Origin: a virus
IMG/VR virus record: IMGVR_UViG_3300027736_000001
Coordinates: 1-64,000 of that record
Direction: 5' to 3' (one strand)
DNA: 64,000 bases
A program made the translations under genes and the position numbers. Under the pieces are notes generated by a model. The model made no database searches. It saw nothing but the letters and a program-made list of their open reading frames with translations, and was not told the origin of the DNA. Shown here piece after piece: positions 8,489-16,213 of this stretch (the stretch's first letter is position 1; each line of letters opens with the position of its first letter).

Positions 8489-10306
8489 TTAACAATCACC
8501 ATAACTTTGTCCATATCCAGCCTCACAGTTCAAAGGTAACTCGGGTGCCCACGCAGGGCGCAGGCGCATACACAACTCAACAAACTCCTTGGCGGTTTCA
8601 GCCTCGGCCTCGGGCACGATGCAAGCGATAGCATCATGCACTGTCATCACTACTCGGTACTTCTTTGCGATCATCAGCATCTGCTCACCGATCACAATCC
8701 GGGCCAACGCTTGGCACACGTTCTCGACAACCTTGCCGCCGTAGATTCGGTTGGGGATGATTGCTCTGCCCTTCTTGGTGTCGTAGACGATCTCGGCTTT
8801 GCCTTCCTCATTCTCATATAGGCGCAAGTTCGGATACCGCAGGCGCAAACCATTGGGAAGAATAATACCGTTGTCGCCCTCAACCATCAACAGATCGTTC
8901 CGCCCTAAAGTGGTGTGCTGTTTCTGTAATATGGCTTTGAGGGCTTGACCCGCAGACTTCCACAGTTCGGGAATCATGGGGTACGTCAGTCGGTATGTGT
9001 CGATAATCCTCTTCGCTTCCGCGAGTTCGATATCCACGCCAAAGTTTTTAAGTTGCGTTTGAAACTTAGCCGCGCCCATGCCGTACCCCGCCCCAAGAAT
9101 GGTTGTCTTACCCACGAACCGCTCGTCCTTGGAAATTTGCGCAGTCGCCTTGCCATATATAGCCGATGCCATGATTTTGTATACGTCCTCGCCACGATCA
9201 AATGCCTCCACTAAGTCGTCTTGCCCAGCCAGCCATGCCAGCGTCCGTGCTTCAATTTGAGATGAGTCTGAATCCAGCAACACGTATCCTCTGGGTGGGA
9301 TGATTGCGTGTTTCAAGGGGGATTTGCGCGGCAGATTCTGCAAGTTCAGCTTGTCGTCCCCACCCCAGCGCCCAGTGTGTGCGGCGTAGTACCGCAGGGG
9401 TACAGGCAACGGCCCTCGGTCGGCAATCCCAATGAACCGCTCGGTGCGGGTCTCCTCGATCGTGGACTTTGTGCCTAGCCTCGCAGCCACAAGTGCTTGT
9501 ATCTCGTGCCGGGGGTGCTCCAACAATGCCTTGAAGTCCTCGTCACTTTTTGCAAACGCATAGGTCTGCTTGCCTGTGGCGGGGCTCTTCTTCATGGGCG
9601 GCTCAACACCAAATGTTCTGAGCAAATCAGCAAACTGCGGGTTGCTCATCAACGTGTCTTTGTCGAAGTTGTCCAGCAAGTCTTCTTTGCGCTGGCGCTC
9701 TTTGAGCAGATGAGTTTCCAGTGTCAGCTTGTGCAACTGCAACACCGGGTCGGTGAACATCTGGACAGTCAAGTCGATCAGCCGCAACTCAACCTTGGGA
9801 AAGTTCTCACTCATGGCATTGAACAGCGCCCATGTCAGGGTCACGTCATTCGCGCAATAACCTCCATAGTCGGCCAACTCCTCGGGCGTGAAGTCCTTGC
9901 GGAAATAGTTGATGTACTTTGCAACCTGCTCACCCTTGACACCCAACCCATAGTGGGAGGCTAAGACCGCAAGACTCCCGCCAACCTCAGTCCCATGCAG
10001 GGCGCGTCCCATACTCAGCGTATCCAGAAAGCCTTTCGGCTTCATGCCAAAAATCCAATTAAGAATGGCTCCATCGAACGGCGCGTTGTGCGCTAAGACC
10101 AAATGATTGGGCAGATCAAAGGGGGTGAGGAACTGGTGCAACTCTCGGTGGTTCCCGCTGAACCAAATGGGTACGCCGTCGTTTATCTGTACTGCAACAC
10201 CGATAACCTCGAACCTCGGGTCCCGAATGTATTCCTCGGTGGTCTGGGTCTTAAACCCAAGTGTCCCGCCGTAGGCAGTCTCAAAGTCGATCGTGAGGAT
10301 GTTCAT
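8489..10306 (-). CDS. DNA polymerase, family A, with 3'-5' exonuclease
   Basis: The replicative polymerase, 605 residues. The exonuclease domain has DFET (Asp7, Glu9), AHNAPFDG (72-79) and YCANDVTLTW (150-159). Polymerase motif A is LLDSDSSQIEAR (343-354), motif B is around RFVGKTTILGAGYGMG (396-411), and motif C is MTVHDA near residue 555. The length fits phage Pol A without a 5' nuclease domain. It overlaps the upstream gene by 4 bp. Confidence 0.95.
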   Translation of the reverse strand: MNILTIDFETAYGGTLGFKTQTTEEYIRDPRFEVIGVAVQINDGVPIWFSGNHRELHQFLTPFDLPNHLVLAHNAPFDGAILNWIFGMKPKGFLDTLSMGRALHGTEVGGSLAVLASHYGLGVKGEQVAKYINYFRKDFTPEELADYGGYCANDVTLTWALFNAMSENFPKVELRLIDLTVQMFTDPVLQLHKLTLETHLLKERQRKEDLLDNFDKDTLMSNPQFADLLRTFGVEPPMKKSPATGKQTYAFAKSDEDFKALLEHPRHEIQALVAARLGTKSTIEETRTERFIGIADRGPLPVPLRYYAAHTGRWGGDDKLNLQNLPRKSPLKHAIIPPRGYVLLDSDSSQIEARTLAWLAGQDDLVEAFDRGEDVYKIMASAIYGKATAQISKDERFVGKTTILGAGYGMGAAKFQTQLKNFGVDIELAEAKRIIDTYRLTYPMIPELWKSAGQALKAILQKQHTTLGRNDLLMVEGDNGIILPNGLRLRYPNLRLYENEEGKAEIVYDTKKGRAIIPNRIYGGKVVENVCQALARIVIGEQMLMIAKKYRVVMTVHDAIACIVPEAEAETAKEFVELCMRLRPAWAPELPLNCEAGYGQSYGDC

Positions 10307-10779
10307 CTGAAGATGCCCACAAGCCCAACCCCAAGAGAGTTCATGAGGCCACCGCCTGTGGAACCTATGCCGCCCTGTTGTGCGGCGTGAAATGCTTGTG
10401 CGGTTTGGGCTCGTATTTGCGCGGCTTGCATTTGCGTTTGCAAAGTAACGTGAGATTGGTGCTCTTTGCGTTGCCGCTCGATGTAGTGCTCATCAAACAC
10501 TCGCTCCATGATTTCTTTGTCAAACTTGGTTCGCTTCATTTCTTTGAACCCAGCAACCAAGGCTTGACGCTCCTCCTCAGTGAAGTAGCGCCACTCCTGC
10601 CACGAAATATCTTTGTCGTCATCGCATGAAATTACCTTCGTTAGCGACTTCGCAAATGAGTAGAACCGACCCTCAATGGATTTAAACGTATGGGTATCGA
10701 AATCAGTCCTCTCAAAGTCCTCGGGGTTGGACTTCATGCGCTCCAGCAAAATTTTTACCCCCGCACAAAACTCAGTCAT
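10303..10779 (-). CDS. Hypothetical phage protein upstream of DNA polymerase
   Basis: A 158-residue protein. The N-terminal 95 residues look globular and charged. The rest is a Gln/Ala-rich helix ending in a glycine-rich tail (GGIGSTGGG). It has a strong Shine-Dalgarno (GGAG) and 4-8 bp overlaps on both sides. No family is recognised; its position suggests a replication accessory. Confidence 0.65.
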   Translation of the reverse strand: MTEFCAGVKILLERMKSNPEDFERTDFDTHTFKSIEGRFYSFAKSLTKVISCDDDKDISWQEWRYFTEEERQALVAGFKEMKRTKFDKEIMERVFDEHYIERQRKEHQSHVTLQTQMQAAQIRAQTAQAFHAAQQGGIGSTGGGLMNSLGVGLVGIFR

Positions 10780-10987
10780 TTTCGTTCTCCAGTAATTTCA
10801 TCATTCCAGTTGCTGTTGTTTTGTCTAGCCCTTTGGCTAGTGTTGTTGATCTTCTTTCGCCCCATTTGGCTCGATACTCGTGTCGGTAGATGCTGTACTT
10901 GCCGTTCACAAACCTCATTGTGTAGTCAAACTCTTTTTCAAGCATCTGCAACGATTGTTGCGTGAGTTGTTGTATGGTCAGGGCCAT
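10772..10987 (-). CDS. Hypothetical phage protein
   Basis: A 71-residue basic protein. It touches the VRR-NUC gene by one base and overlaps the following gene by 8 bp. The middle part is tyrosine/arginine-rich (RFVNGKYSIYRHEYRAKWGE). No known motif. Confidence 0.6.
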   Translation of the reverse strand: MALTIQQLTQQSLQMLEKEFDYTMRFVNGKYSIYRHEYRAKWGERRSTTLAKGLDKTTATGMMKLLENEND

Positions 10988-11316
10988 TATTCACTCCAAG
11001 GCAAGTCACTTACAGGCAATTCACCTTTGAGCAATTTGATCTTCGCGTCCAGTTTCCCCAAGTTGTTTTCGTTGATGACCAAAGCTATGCCCTTTGCGGC
11101 TTCGATCTCGCGCATGTTTTTTTCTTGCAGTGCAGTGGCCTCGCCCTTGCCAGCCTTGGCTTCAATAGCCACAAACTTGCCGTTCACACAGCACAGGAAG
11201 TCGGGCACACCGCTGTTGCCGTAGCCAGTGCCGATGGGCATGGCGTAGTAGATGCTGTGGGCTTTGAGGATTGCCTTGATCTTTGCTTTGACCTTGGCCT
11301 CGGGGGTGGTTGCCAT
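10987..11316 (-). CDS. VRR-NUC domain nuclease
   Basis: A 109-residue protein, the size of a stand-alone VRR-NUC domain. It shows the PD-(D/E)XK signature: GVPDFLCC then a strand carrying AIEAKAGKGE. Family members are structure-specific or Holliday-junction-type nucleases, and phage copies process branched DNA before packaging. It is the first gene below the promoter at 11345-11372. Confidence 0.85.
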   Translation of the reverse strand: MATTPEAKVKAKIKAILKAHSIYYAMPIGTGYGNSGVPDFLCCVNGKFVAIEAKAGKGEATALQEKNMREIEAAKGIALVINENNLGKLDAKIKLLKGELPVSDLPWSE

Positions 11317-11344
11317 CTGATACTCCAGTTGTTTTCAAGCCCTC

Positions 11345-11372
11345 ATAGTACCACAACCTTGTACTTTGTCAA
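11345..11372 (-). promoter_or_regulatory. Sigma70-type promoter for the VRR-NUC/polymerase operon
   Basis: Minus strand: -35 TTGACA (11367-11372), 16-bp spacer, -10 TACTAT (11345-11350). It lies between the DUF3310 terminator and the VRR-NUC start and would drive the replication block from 11316 leftward. Confidence 0.7.
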
Positions 11373-11382
11373 CACCCAGACG

Positions 11383-11407
11383 AAAAAAAAGCCGCCCGAA
11401 GGCGGCT
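11383..11407 (-). terminator. Intrinsic terminator after the DUF3310 gene
   Basis: On the minus strand a stem AGCCGCC/GGCGGCT with a four-base loop is followed by eight T. It ends transcription from the small-gene train before the next promoter at 11345-11372. Confidence 0.9.
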
Positions 11408-11423
11408 AGGATTTACCCTTGGT

Positions 11424-11437
11424 CTAACAAATGTTAG
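11424..11437. repeat. Palindrome site 1: CTAACA-AA-TGTTAG
   Basis: Exact copy of the 14-bp palindrome. It contains the stop codon of the DUF3310 gene and lies 16 bp before the terminator stem. Confidence 0.85.
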
Positions 11438-11892
11438 ATCGATGCTTTCTCAATGGCTCGGTCGATGTACCACTTGGCCTTCTGCAAGTCTTGCAGTCGG
11501 TTGCCTTTGTGGTCGGCGCGGGTGATGTACTTCACGGCATTGCCCAAGTGATACCCCAGTGCCTTTGCTTCAATAAAGTCGATGGTCTCAATCCCGCCCA
11601 CCTTGTAGTGCTCAGGATGATTCACTGGGTCGGCCTTTGGTTCTTCTACGGCGATTTCAGGCATGGGTATCATTTTGGGGGGTTGCCATACCGCAATCCG
11701 TTTGAAGTTTCCAATCTTATTGGCAAGTTCCAGTTTGTTCTTGTCCATCTCTCGCTTCACCATGTACGCAATCTGATACGTGGTCTTGAATTTCTTCGCA
11801 ACTTCGTTGACGGTAGCCTCTGGGTTGCCGTTGTAGTACTGACGCATCAGGGATGCGCGGGATACCTTCTTTGCTTTTTTAGCTGTTGCCAT
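11434..11892 (-). CDS. DUF3310-domain protein
   Basis: A 152-residue protein. The C-terminal half is a recognisable DUF3310 domain: VNHPEHYKVGGIETIDFIEA, then LGNAVKYITRADHKGN and DLQKAKWYIDRA. The N-terminal 45 residues are basic with an HTH-like stretch (ATVNEVAKKFKTTYQIAYMV). DUF3310 is widespread in phages, often near nucleotide-metabolism genes, and has no settled activity. Strong Shine-Dalgarno AAGGAG. It is the last gene of its transcript; its stop codon lies inside a palindrome site. Confidence 0.85.
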   Translation of the reverse strand: MATAKKAKKVSRASLMRQYYNGNPEATVNEVAKKFKTTYQIAYMVKREMDKNKLELANKIGNFKRIAVWQPPKMIPMPEIAVEEPKADPVNHPEHYKVGGIETIDFIEAKALGYHLGNAVKYITRADHKGNRLQDLQKAKWYIDRAIEKASI

Positions 11893-12097
11893 TGTTTGCT
11901 CCTTGCATTTGGCTGTTGATGTACTCGGTAAGAATTTCTCTCATCTTGGCTTGCTTTGTATACGGATATTTGGTGTTGAAATAATCCATCACCTCCTTTG
12001 GTAGACGCAAGCTCGTGCAAAAAAGTGGCGGCTTCTTACCCAACCCCCGCCCCTTCTTTGGCTTTATCAGTTTCAGTTCCTCAATTCCCGTTGGCAT
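11879..12097 (-). CDS. Ribbon-helix-helix-like small protein
   Basis: A 72-residue protein with a basic N-terminus (KPKKGRGLGKK). A segment TSLRLPKEVMDYFNTKYPYT and a long helix (KMREILTEYINSQM) resemble ribbon-helix-helix repressors, where the TSLRLP strand reads DNA. Strong Shine-Dalgarno AAGGAGG. It overlaps the DUF3310 gene by 14 bp. It is one candidate for the factor that binds the palindrome repeats. Confidence 0.65.
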   Translation of the reverse strand: MPTGIEELKLIKPKKGRGLGKKPPLFCTSLRLPKEVMDYFNTKYPYTKQAKMREILTEYINSQMQGANNGNS

Positions 12098-12266
12098 GTT
12101 CTAACCTCCTTTGCTTCTTAAAAAAATATTTGATTACTTGCAAGTTCACGCCGAACCGCTCGGCGATTTCTCGCATTGATACTCCCTGCTTGTGTAGGCT
12201 CAAGGCTCTTCGCTCGTCGATCAGTGTTGGCTTACGCCCACTTCCCGGTCTTGCGCCCCCCTTCAT
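12081..12266 (-). CDS. Small helix-turn-helix protein
   Basis: A 61-residue protein with the phage-typical GGARPGSGRKP start. A resolvase-like helix-turn-helix follows (ALSLHKQGVSMREIAERFGV, residues 21-40) and then a basic tail (FFKKQRR). It overlaps its upstream neighbour by 4 bp and its downstream neighbour by 17 bp. A DNA-binding role is likely; the target is unknown. Confidence 0.75.
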   Translation of the reverse strand: MKGGARPGSGRKPTLIDERRALSLHKQGVSMREIAERFGVNLQVIKYFFKKQRRLEHANGN

Positions 12267-12409
12267 AGCTTCACCCCTTCATACCATCCGTCAACATACG
12301 CATCGTGGAAACCCCAAGCGAACAGCCATGTCCAACTCAACTTTTCATCGCGTGGGTAGTTGATCTTTGCCATCATCAGGCACAGTTCTTTACTCGGTGG
12401 TGGCATCAT
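12263..12409 (-). CDS. Hypothetical 48-residue phage protein
   Basis: A short gene starting MMPPPSKELCLMM and ending YEGVKL. The stop overlaps the HTH gene start (ATGA) and GGAGAAAAAAC precedes the ATG. It is rich in tryptophan and aromatics (SWTWLFAWGFHDAYVDGWY). Coding is supported by overlap and Shine-Dalgarno, not by family. Confidence 0.55.
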   Translation of the reverse strand: MMPPPSKELCLMMAKINYPRDEKLSWTWLFAWGFHDAYVDGWYEGVKL

Positions 12410-12671
12410 GTTTTTTCTCCATCTTGGTTTGCAACTCATCCATCTTCGCCTTTAGCTTGGGCGCGTATTGACCTATGCTGATAAGTGTTGACTTGATCGT
12501 GTTGGTGTTGTATCCATACTCAAGGTTCTGCCGCAGTTCAAGATGTGCGGACCCAAGCAACCCATAGATTTCGTCTCGTTCTGCTTTAAGTCTCGCAACG
12601 TCTCCTTCCAAACCTCTTATCACAATCTTGAACGCCGTGGCTTCGCAATGTTTTTCACATGTGTCAGTCAT
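12390..12671 (-). CDS. Hypothetical coiled-coil phage protein
   Basis: 93 residues from ATG 12671 (MTDTCEKH), chosen because GAGGGAAGC precedes it and ATGA overlaps the upstream stop. Two helical segments (RGLEGDVARLKAERDEIYGLL; KLKAKMDELQTKMEKKHD) look like coiled coil. Function unknown. Confidence 0.65.
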   Translation of the reverse strand: MTDTCEKHCEATAFKIVIRGLEGDVARLKAERDEIYGLLGSAHLELRQNLEYGYNTNTIKSTLISIGQYAPKLKAKMDELQTKMEKKHDATTE

Positions 12672-12949
12672 GCTTCCCTCGCTTTCAGCATTGCGTCTGC
12701 TAACGAATAGCAAAGCTCTGCTATTGCTTTATGCTCATCAGGTTCGGGGCTATAGTTAATCAAACCACTCAAAGCTTTTGCCGCAAAGTAATCCCGCAGG
12801 GTCATGCCCGTCATGTCAGTCCTGTGAGGGTTTGGGAATGCTTGTTCTATTTTGTCCATGATCTGTCTTTTCCTTGATCCTGATGTGTGTTGCCAATGAC
12901 CTTGCTTGAGTGCCAGTTCTTCAAATGCTTCGTCTTCTGGGTCAGTCAT
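12668..12949 (-). CDS. Conserved phage protein with MTLRDYFAAKAL motif
   Basis: A 93-residue protein. The segment GMTLRDYFAAKALSGL is a motif I recall from many phage and prophage hypothetical proteins; it is followed by a helical C-terminus. Strong Shine-Dalgarno AAAGGAG. No assigned function. Confidence 0.7.
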   Translation of the reverse strand: MTDPEDEAFEELALKQGHWQHTSGSRKRQIMDKIEQAFPNPHRTDMTGMTLRDYFAAKALSGLINYSPEPDEHKAIAELCYSLADAMLKAREA

Positions 12950-13136
12950 TCCATTTCTCCTTTAAAAACCTATCCACTTTTTCTTGCTCAAATTTTGCAT
13001 AGTGCTGGGCCGCCCCCCAAAACCCTTGCAGTGAGTCTTGGTTTACAAGCCACGCAAAACGGCGTATTGCAGGTGTCAACTCAACGCCAGCTTCGGCGGC
13101 AAGCCTGTCTAAATTTGTATCCAATCGTCTTGTCAT
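12942..13136 (-). CDS. Hypothetical phage protein
   Basis: A 64-residue helical protein preceded by GGAGAAGAC and overlapping both neighbours by 4-8 bp. No recognised motif. Confidence 0.6.
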   Translation of the reverse strand: MTRRLDTNLDRLAAEAGVELTPAIRRFAWLVNQDSLQGFWGAAQHYAKFEQEKVDRFLKEKWND

Positions 13137-13321
13137 GTCTTCTCCTGTGGTGTGGCGTGTACCACTGCTTCAAGGTATTTCATTTCAGTTGCATCCATGG
13201 GGCGTCCGTTCTCTTGTTTAAACTGATGCAACACTTTCCCCAGCCTAATCGTTTGGTCAAACAATTCACCTACGTCAGCACATCCAGATGTTTTAATCAG
13301 GGCTTCAATTTTTGGACTCAT
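13133..13321 (-). CDS. Hypothetical phage protein
   Basis: A 62-residue protein joined to both neighbours by ATGA overlaps, part of a translationally coupled train. It shows a helical N-terminus and a segment FKQENGRPMDATEMKYLEA. Function unknown. Confidence 0.6.
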   Translation of the reverse strand: MSPKIEALIKTSGCADVGELFDQTIRLGKVLHQFKQENGRPMDATEMKYLEAVVHATPQEKT

Positions 13322-13554
13322 GTGTTCTTCTCCTTCATCCGTTGAATCCGCTCCAGCCTCTTGTGGTGCGCTGTTATGTACACGATGTACTCCATGTATG
13401 AATACGCTTTATCCCAGTAAGTTCCTTTTGCTTCTTTTGGTGCATCCACAACGCCGTTGTCGGCATCCTGTCTGGCCTTGGCTTCGATGGTTCGCATCCG
13501 AGCATCCCCTACAACTTCTTTGCAGGTGTCAATGTCAAAACTTTGCGGGGTCAT
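13318..13554 (-). CDS. Hypothetical phage protein
   Basis: A 78-residue charged protein with a basic C-terminal helix (HHKRLERIQRMKEKNT). It is joined by ATGA overlaps on both sides. No recognised motif. Confidence 0.6.
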   Translation of the reverse strand: MTPQSFDIDTCKEVVGDARMRTIEAKARQDADNGVVDAPKEAKGTYWDKAYSYMEYIVYITAHHKRLERIQRMKEKNT

Positions 13555-13718
13555 GTCTTCTCCTTGATTGATTGCATTGCCGCTTTCAAATGTTTGTCTT
13601 GTTGTTTCTTTGCCTCTATCATGTCGGCAAGCAGTTGCTCTATTTCTGCGATTGAATACATACCCGCAGGCACATAAACTCGCATCGTGTCATATGTTTT
13701 GTGTGTGTATTCCGTCAT
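13551..13718 (-). CDS. Hypothetical 55-residue phage protein
   Basis: Starts MTEYTHKTYD and has a C-terminal amphipathic basic helix. GGAGAAGAGCAA precedes the ATG, and ATGA overlaps join it to both neighbours. The unbroken overlap chain supports it as a real gene. Confidence 0.6.
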   Translation of the reverse strand: MTEYTHKTYDTMRVYVPAGMYSIAEIEQLLADMIEAKKQQDKHLKAAMQSIKEKT

Positions 13719-13984
13719 TTGCTCTTCTCCTTCAAATAAAACTCCATTGCAATGCGGTATGGGTTAAACATGGACAACAGTAATTGTTGAGGGCCGTAGT
13801 AGTAATATTTCGGCTTGCTCTCATCCACTGATGTAACAACCGTCCCATCAACAACGTGGTGATACCTTGTTTCATCAACCCGAATGGCGTAGCCCTCTGC
13901 CTTTGCCACCGCCAGCTTCAACTCAAGGCTACCAATGGGAACCCAGTTCTTGATGGTGTCTTCTTTCCTGATTAGCTTATTCAT
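13715..13984 (-). CDS. Hypothetical phage protein
   Basis: 89 residues from ATG 13984 (MNKLIRKED), chosen for the purine-rich AAAGGGGGG upstream and overlap with the preceding stop. It has a tyrosine-rich centre (KPKYYYYGPQQ) and a basic end. Function unknown. Confidence 0.65.
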   Translation of the reverse strand: MNKLIRKEDTIKNWVPIGSLELKLAVAKAEGYAIRVDETRYHHVVDGTVVTSVDESKPKYYYYGPQQLLLSMFNPYRIAMEFYLKEKSK

Positions 13985-14106
13985 CTGTCCCCCCTTTCGT
14001 TCTCGTCCATCCAAAACCACAGGCGCATCAGCCCAATTAACACAAGGCCACAAACAATGAATCCCAGGCCACCCAAAAGGATTGTTGTTGCAATTGTTTC
14101 CATCAT
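13981..14106 (-). CDS. Small single-pass membrane protein
   Basis: About 41 residues. One hydrophobic segment (ILLGGLGFIVCGLVLIGLM) is followed by a charged tail (MDENERGDR). It has a Shine-Dalgarno GGGAGGA and overlaps both neighbours. A second ATG at 14103 gives 40 residues and better spacing. Probably an inner-membrane peptide; role unknown. Confidence 0.6.
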   Translation of the reverse strand: MMETIATTILLGGLGFIVCGLVLIGLMRLWFWMDENERGDR

Positions 14107-14306
14107 TCCTCCCCGCACTCGCTGAGTGCTGTGTTAGTTAACTCCCTGACCATCTCCAATACCTCCGTGGGGTTGGCGTCATGCTTGAAGTGACTGCGTA
14201 CCGCCATCTGAATGTCTATCAATGCGCTGATAGCCCTACTCCCATTGAGTGCGTGCCGTAGCTTGTCCTGATCTTCGGGGTATGTGAATTCAAGAATTGC
14301 TTTCAT
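14103..14306 (-). CDS. Hypothetical phage protein
   Basis: 67 residues from ATG 14306 (MKAILEFTYPEDQDKLRHAL), preceded by AAGGAAAA. The start MKAxLEFxYPEDExKLRxAL-like is a pattern I recall from phage hypothetical proteins. Helical; function unknown. It overlaps the upstream gene by 17 bp. Confidence 0.7.
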   Translation of the reverse strand: MKAILEFTYPEDQDKLRHALNGSRAISALIDIQMAVRSHFKHDANPTEVLEMVRELTNTALSECGEE

Positions 14307-14463
14307 CTTTTTTCCTTTCGGGTGGTTTCCACCCAAACTTAATCCATGTTGCTTGCACATCTGTCGATGCTGATGGGGTGTACTTAAACGCTGGGTCTAA
14401 GATACTCTTCGGTCTGTATGCCATACCTATCGGGGGTACAGCTTTGAGTTTTAGTTGTTTCAT
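14290..14463 (-). CDS. Hypothetical 57-residue phage protein
   Basis: Starts MKQLKLKAVPPIGMAYRPKS with AAGGAGCAACTGCA before the ATG, and ends inside the next gene. It contains a segment STDVQATWIKFGWKPP. The good Shine-Dalgarno and the filled space support it. No function recognised. Confidence 0.6.
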   Translation of the reverse strand: MKQLKLKAVPPIGMAYRPKSILDPAFKYTPSASTDVQATWIKFGWKPPERKKDESNS

Positions 14464-14479
14464 TGCAGTTGCTCCTTGT

Positions 14480-14493
14480 CTAATAGTTGTTAG
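14480..14493. repeat. Palindrome site 2: CTAATA-GT-TGTTAG
   Basis: One mismatch to the consensus. It holds the stop codon of the 278-residue gene, as site 1 does for DUF3310. Confidence 0.7.
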
Positions 14494-15326
14494 GTCTGCT
14501 CATCCAACACTAGGACAAACACTTCATCATTGACACGACACCCTACGTTGGATAGGAATGTCTCGGCCTCTACCAATTTCAACATACCCAACTTACTACG
14601 CATCTCGTGAGGGAGCGTATTATCATCGTAGAGTTGTACATTGTCACGCACTTTAACCAAGTATTTACCCGAATCTTTTATGACTAGGGCAACCTCTTCC
14701 TTCTCAAAGCGTTGGCGTATTGTCTCAATGGTGAGCATCTCGCCTTGCATTTCTTCGACCTTCTTCGCCGCTTTGAGAATGGGTGCGCTAACCGACGGGG
14801 GTTGTAACTCTATGTGTGCCATGAAATGTGCAAGCCCCGAACCTTTGAGGTAGTCTAGTGCCGCCCTTTGGATGGTGTTCTCCTCTTGGGCCTTGGTTCT
14901 CTCCCGCTTCCATATCTGCTCGGTAAATACATCTGTCGCCGCCTTCGCCGCCTTAGTGATGCGCTCGTCTGGCTTCAAACGAAAGAACATCTTCTTGGCT
15001 TTGAGTATGGCCTTCTCTGCATCTTCTGTGTGATACGTATCCCCGCGCAGTCGCCCCTTGGCGATGCGGTCGTTGCATATGCCGATCACATGAGTTCCAC
15101 CCCGATACGTTCGCGTGATTTCGCCTAGCTTCTCGCCCTGCTCAAACACATCGAACCCCATAGCTATTCTTGTGCCGTTAAAGCTAGTGTTCACGTCCTT
15201 TACTCGAAACGTCCACAGCGGGTTCAGTGTTGCCAGTCGATACACCACTTGGTTGATGGTGCCGCTAACCTCGTCCACCTTGCCATGCTTGTGTGTGTCA
15301 ATGTTGATTAGTTCCATTGTCTTCAT
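14490..15326 (-). CDS. Hypothetical phage protein of the MoxR-VWA block
   Basis: A 278-residue soluble protein. The N-terminal half is beta-rich (TLNPLWTFRVKDVNTSFNGT; GTHVIGICNDRIAKGRLRGD) and the middle is a basic helical stretch. AAGGAGTATTAG precedes the ATG. It is the last gene of the MoxR-VWA cluster. I recognise no family. Its stop codon is inside a palindrome site, suggesting shared regulation. Confidence 0.7.
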   Translation of the reverse strand: MKTMELINIDTHKHGKVDEVSGTINQVVYRLATLNPLWTFRVKDVNTSFNGTRIAMGFDVFEQGEKLGEITRTYRGGTHVIGICNDRIAKGRLRGDTYHTEDAEKAILKAKKMFFRLKPDERITKAAKAATDVFTEQIWKRERTKAQEENTIQRAALDYLKGSGLAHFMAHIELQPPSVSAPILKAAKKVEEMQGEMLTIETIRQRFEKEEVALVIKDSGKYLVKVRDNVQLYDDNTLPHEMRSKLGMLKLVEAETFLSNVGCRVNDEVFVLVLDEQT

Positions 15327-15336
15327 CTAATACTCC

Positions 15337-16191
15337 TTACCATTCAAACTTATTGATAATTGCGTCCACCTTGGACTTCAATTCACTGCGCGTGTCGGCA
15401 TCTTCCTTGATGCTCTCCATGTCCGCGTTCAACATGGCTACCTCTACTTGCCTACGGGCTTCCTCCAACTTCGGGTCGTTGGTGATGTTCAACTTGGTCA
15501 GAAGAGAACAGAGTTCCAAAGGATTGGTAAGCAACGTGTCGTGGTAACGCTTCTTGCCGTCATCCCCCTCAACATCAGTCAACTTCTCCGACATTGCCAC
15601 CAACGTCTTATGCAGACGCTCCCACGGCTCGCGCATTGCCTCTGCCAACTTGCGGTCTTGCTGTGACATAAACTCGCTGCGCATCTCCTCCAGGTCATAC
15701 GCAGGAATGTCTAAGCGAAAGTCACCAGCCTCGGGCACAGGCTTGACTGTGCGGCGAAAGCCAAACTTCAATCTAACATCTGTTAGTTCGGGGTAGTCCT
15801 CTGCCTTGTACAGCCCCTGCAACGCAGTCGGTGCCTCGGCAACCAAGCGCGGGTACTCAATGTAGAAGTTGTTGCACATCATGTTGAACGTCTGCTCGAA
15901 CCCATTCATGGTCTGCTTGTAGTCCATGAACAACGCAGTCGGTAACATGCGCTCACCCTTGTCGGCCCAGGGCAATGTGTGCTTGTTGTGATACAGGCGC
16001 ACTCGTGCGGCAAAGTCTGATATGTCTTTGCGTAGGCTCGTACCTGCAAACAAGTTCTTCTTGGTCTGCGATGCCCCACGCACCGCCCCCGCATCTGAGT
16101 TCACCTTGTCCGTGATCTCTCGGTCGATCTTGGACGCAGGCCACACACTGATGTTCAATTCCACTAACACTGCTGATGCACTGATACTCAT
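15337..16191 (-). CDS. MoxR-VWA-associated protein, possibly DUF3150-like
   Basis: 284 residues. It begins with a strand-rich ELNISVWPASKIDREITDKV, then a mostly helical body with charged segments. The start and its location near a MoxR ATPase and a VWA protein recall DUF3150-type proteins encoded beside such pairs in mobile elements; this match is from memory and unverified. A palindrome site lies inside the gene at 15773-15786. Good Shine-Dalgarno AAGGAG. Probably a partner of the ATPase module. Confidence 0.6.
   Translation of the reverse strand: MSISASAVLVELNISVWPASKIDREITDKVNSDAGAVRGASQTKKNLFAGTSLRKDISDFAARVRLYHNKHTLPWADKGERMLPTALFMDYKQTMNGFEQTFNMMCNNFYIEYPRLVAEAPTALQGLYKAEDYPELTDVRLKFGFRRTVKPVPEAGDFRLDIPAYDLEEMRSEFMSQQDRKLAEAMREPWERLHKTLVAMSEKLTDVEGDDGKKRYHDTLLTNPLELCSLLTKLNITNDPKLEEARRQVEVAMLNADMESIKEDADTRSELKSKVDAIINKFEW
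15773..15786. repeat. Palindrome site 3: CTAACA-TC-TGTTAG (inside a gene)
   Basis: Exact copy within the 284-residue gene, read there as codons for Leu-Thr-Asp-Val-Arg. Confidence 0.8.
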
Positions 16192-16213
16192 TTCATTTCT
16201 CCTTGGTTAAAAA

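Noticed and set aside
9497-9964. 155-residue plus-strand ORF opposite DNA polymerase
   Set aside because: The polymerase motifs occupy the other strand; no Shine-Dalgarno and no protein pattern in the plus-strand frame.
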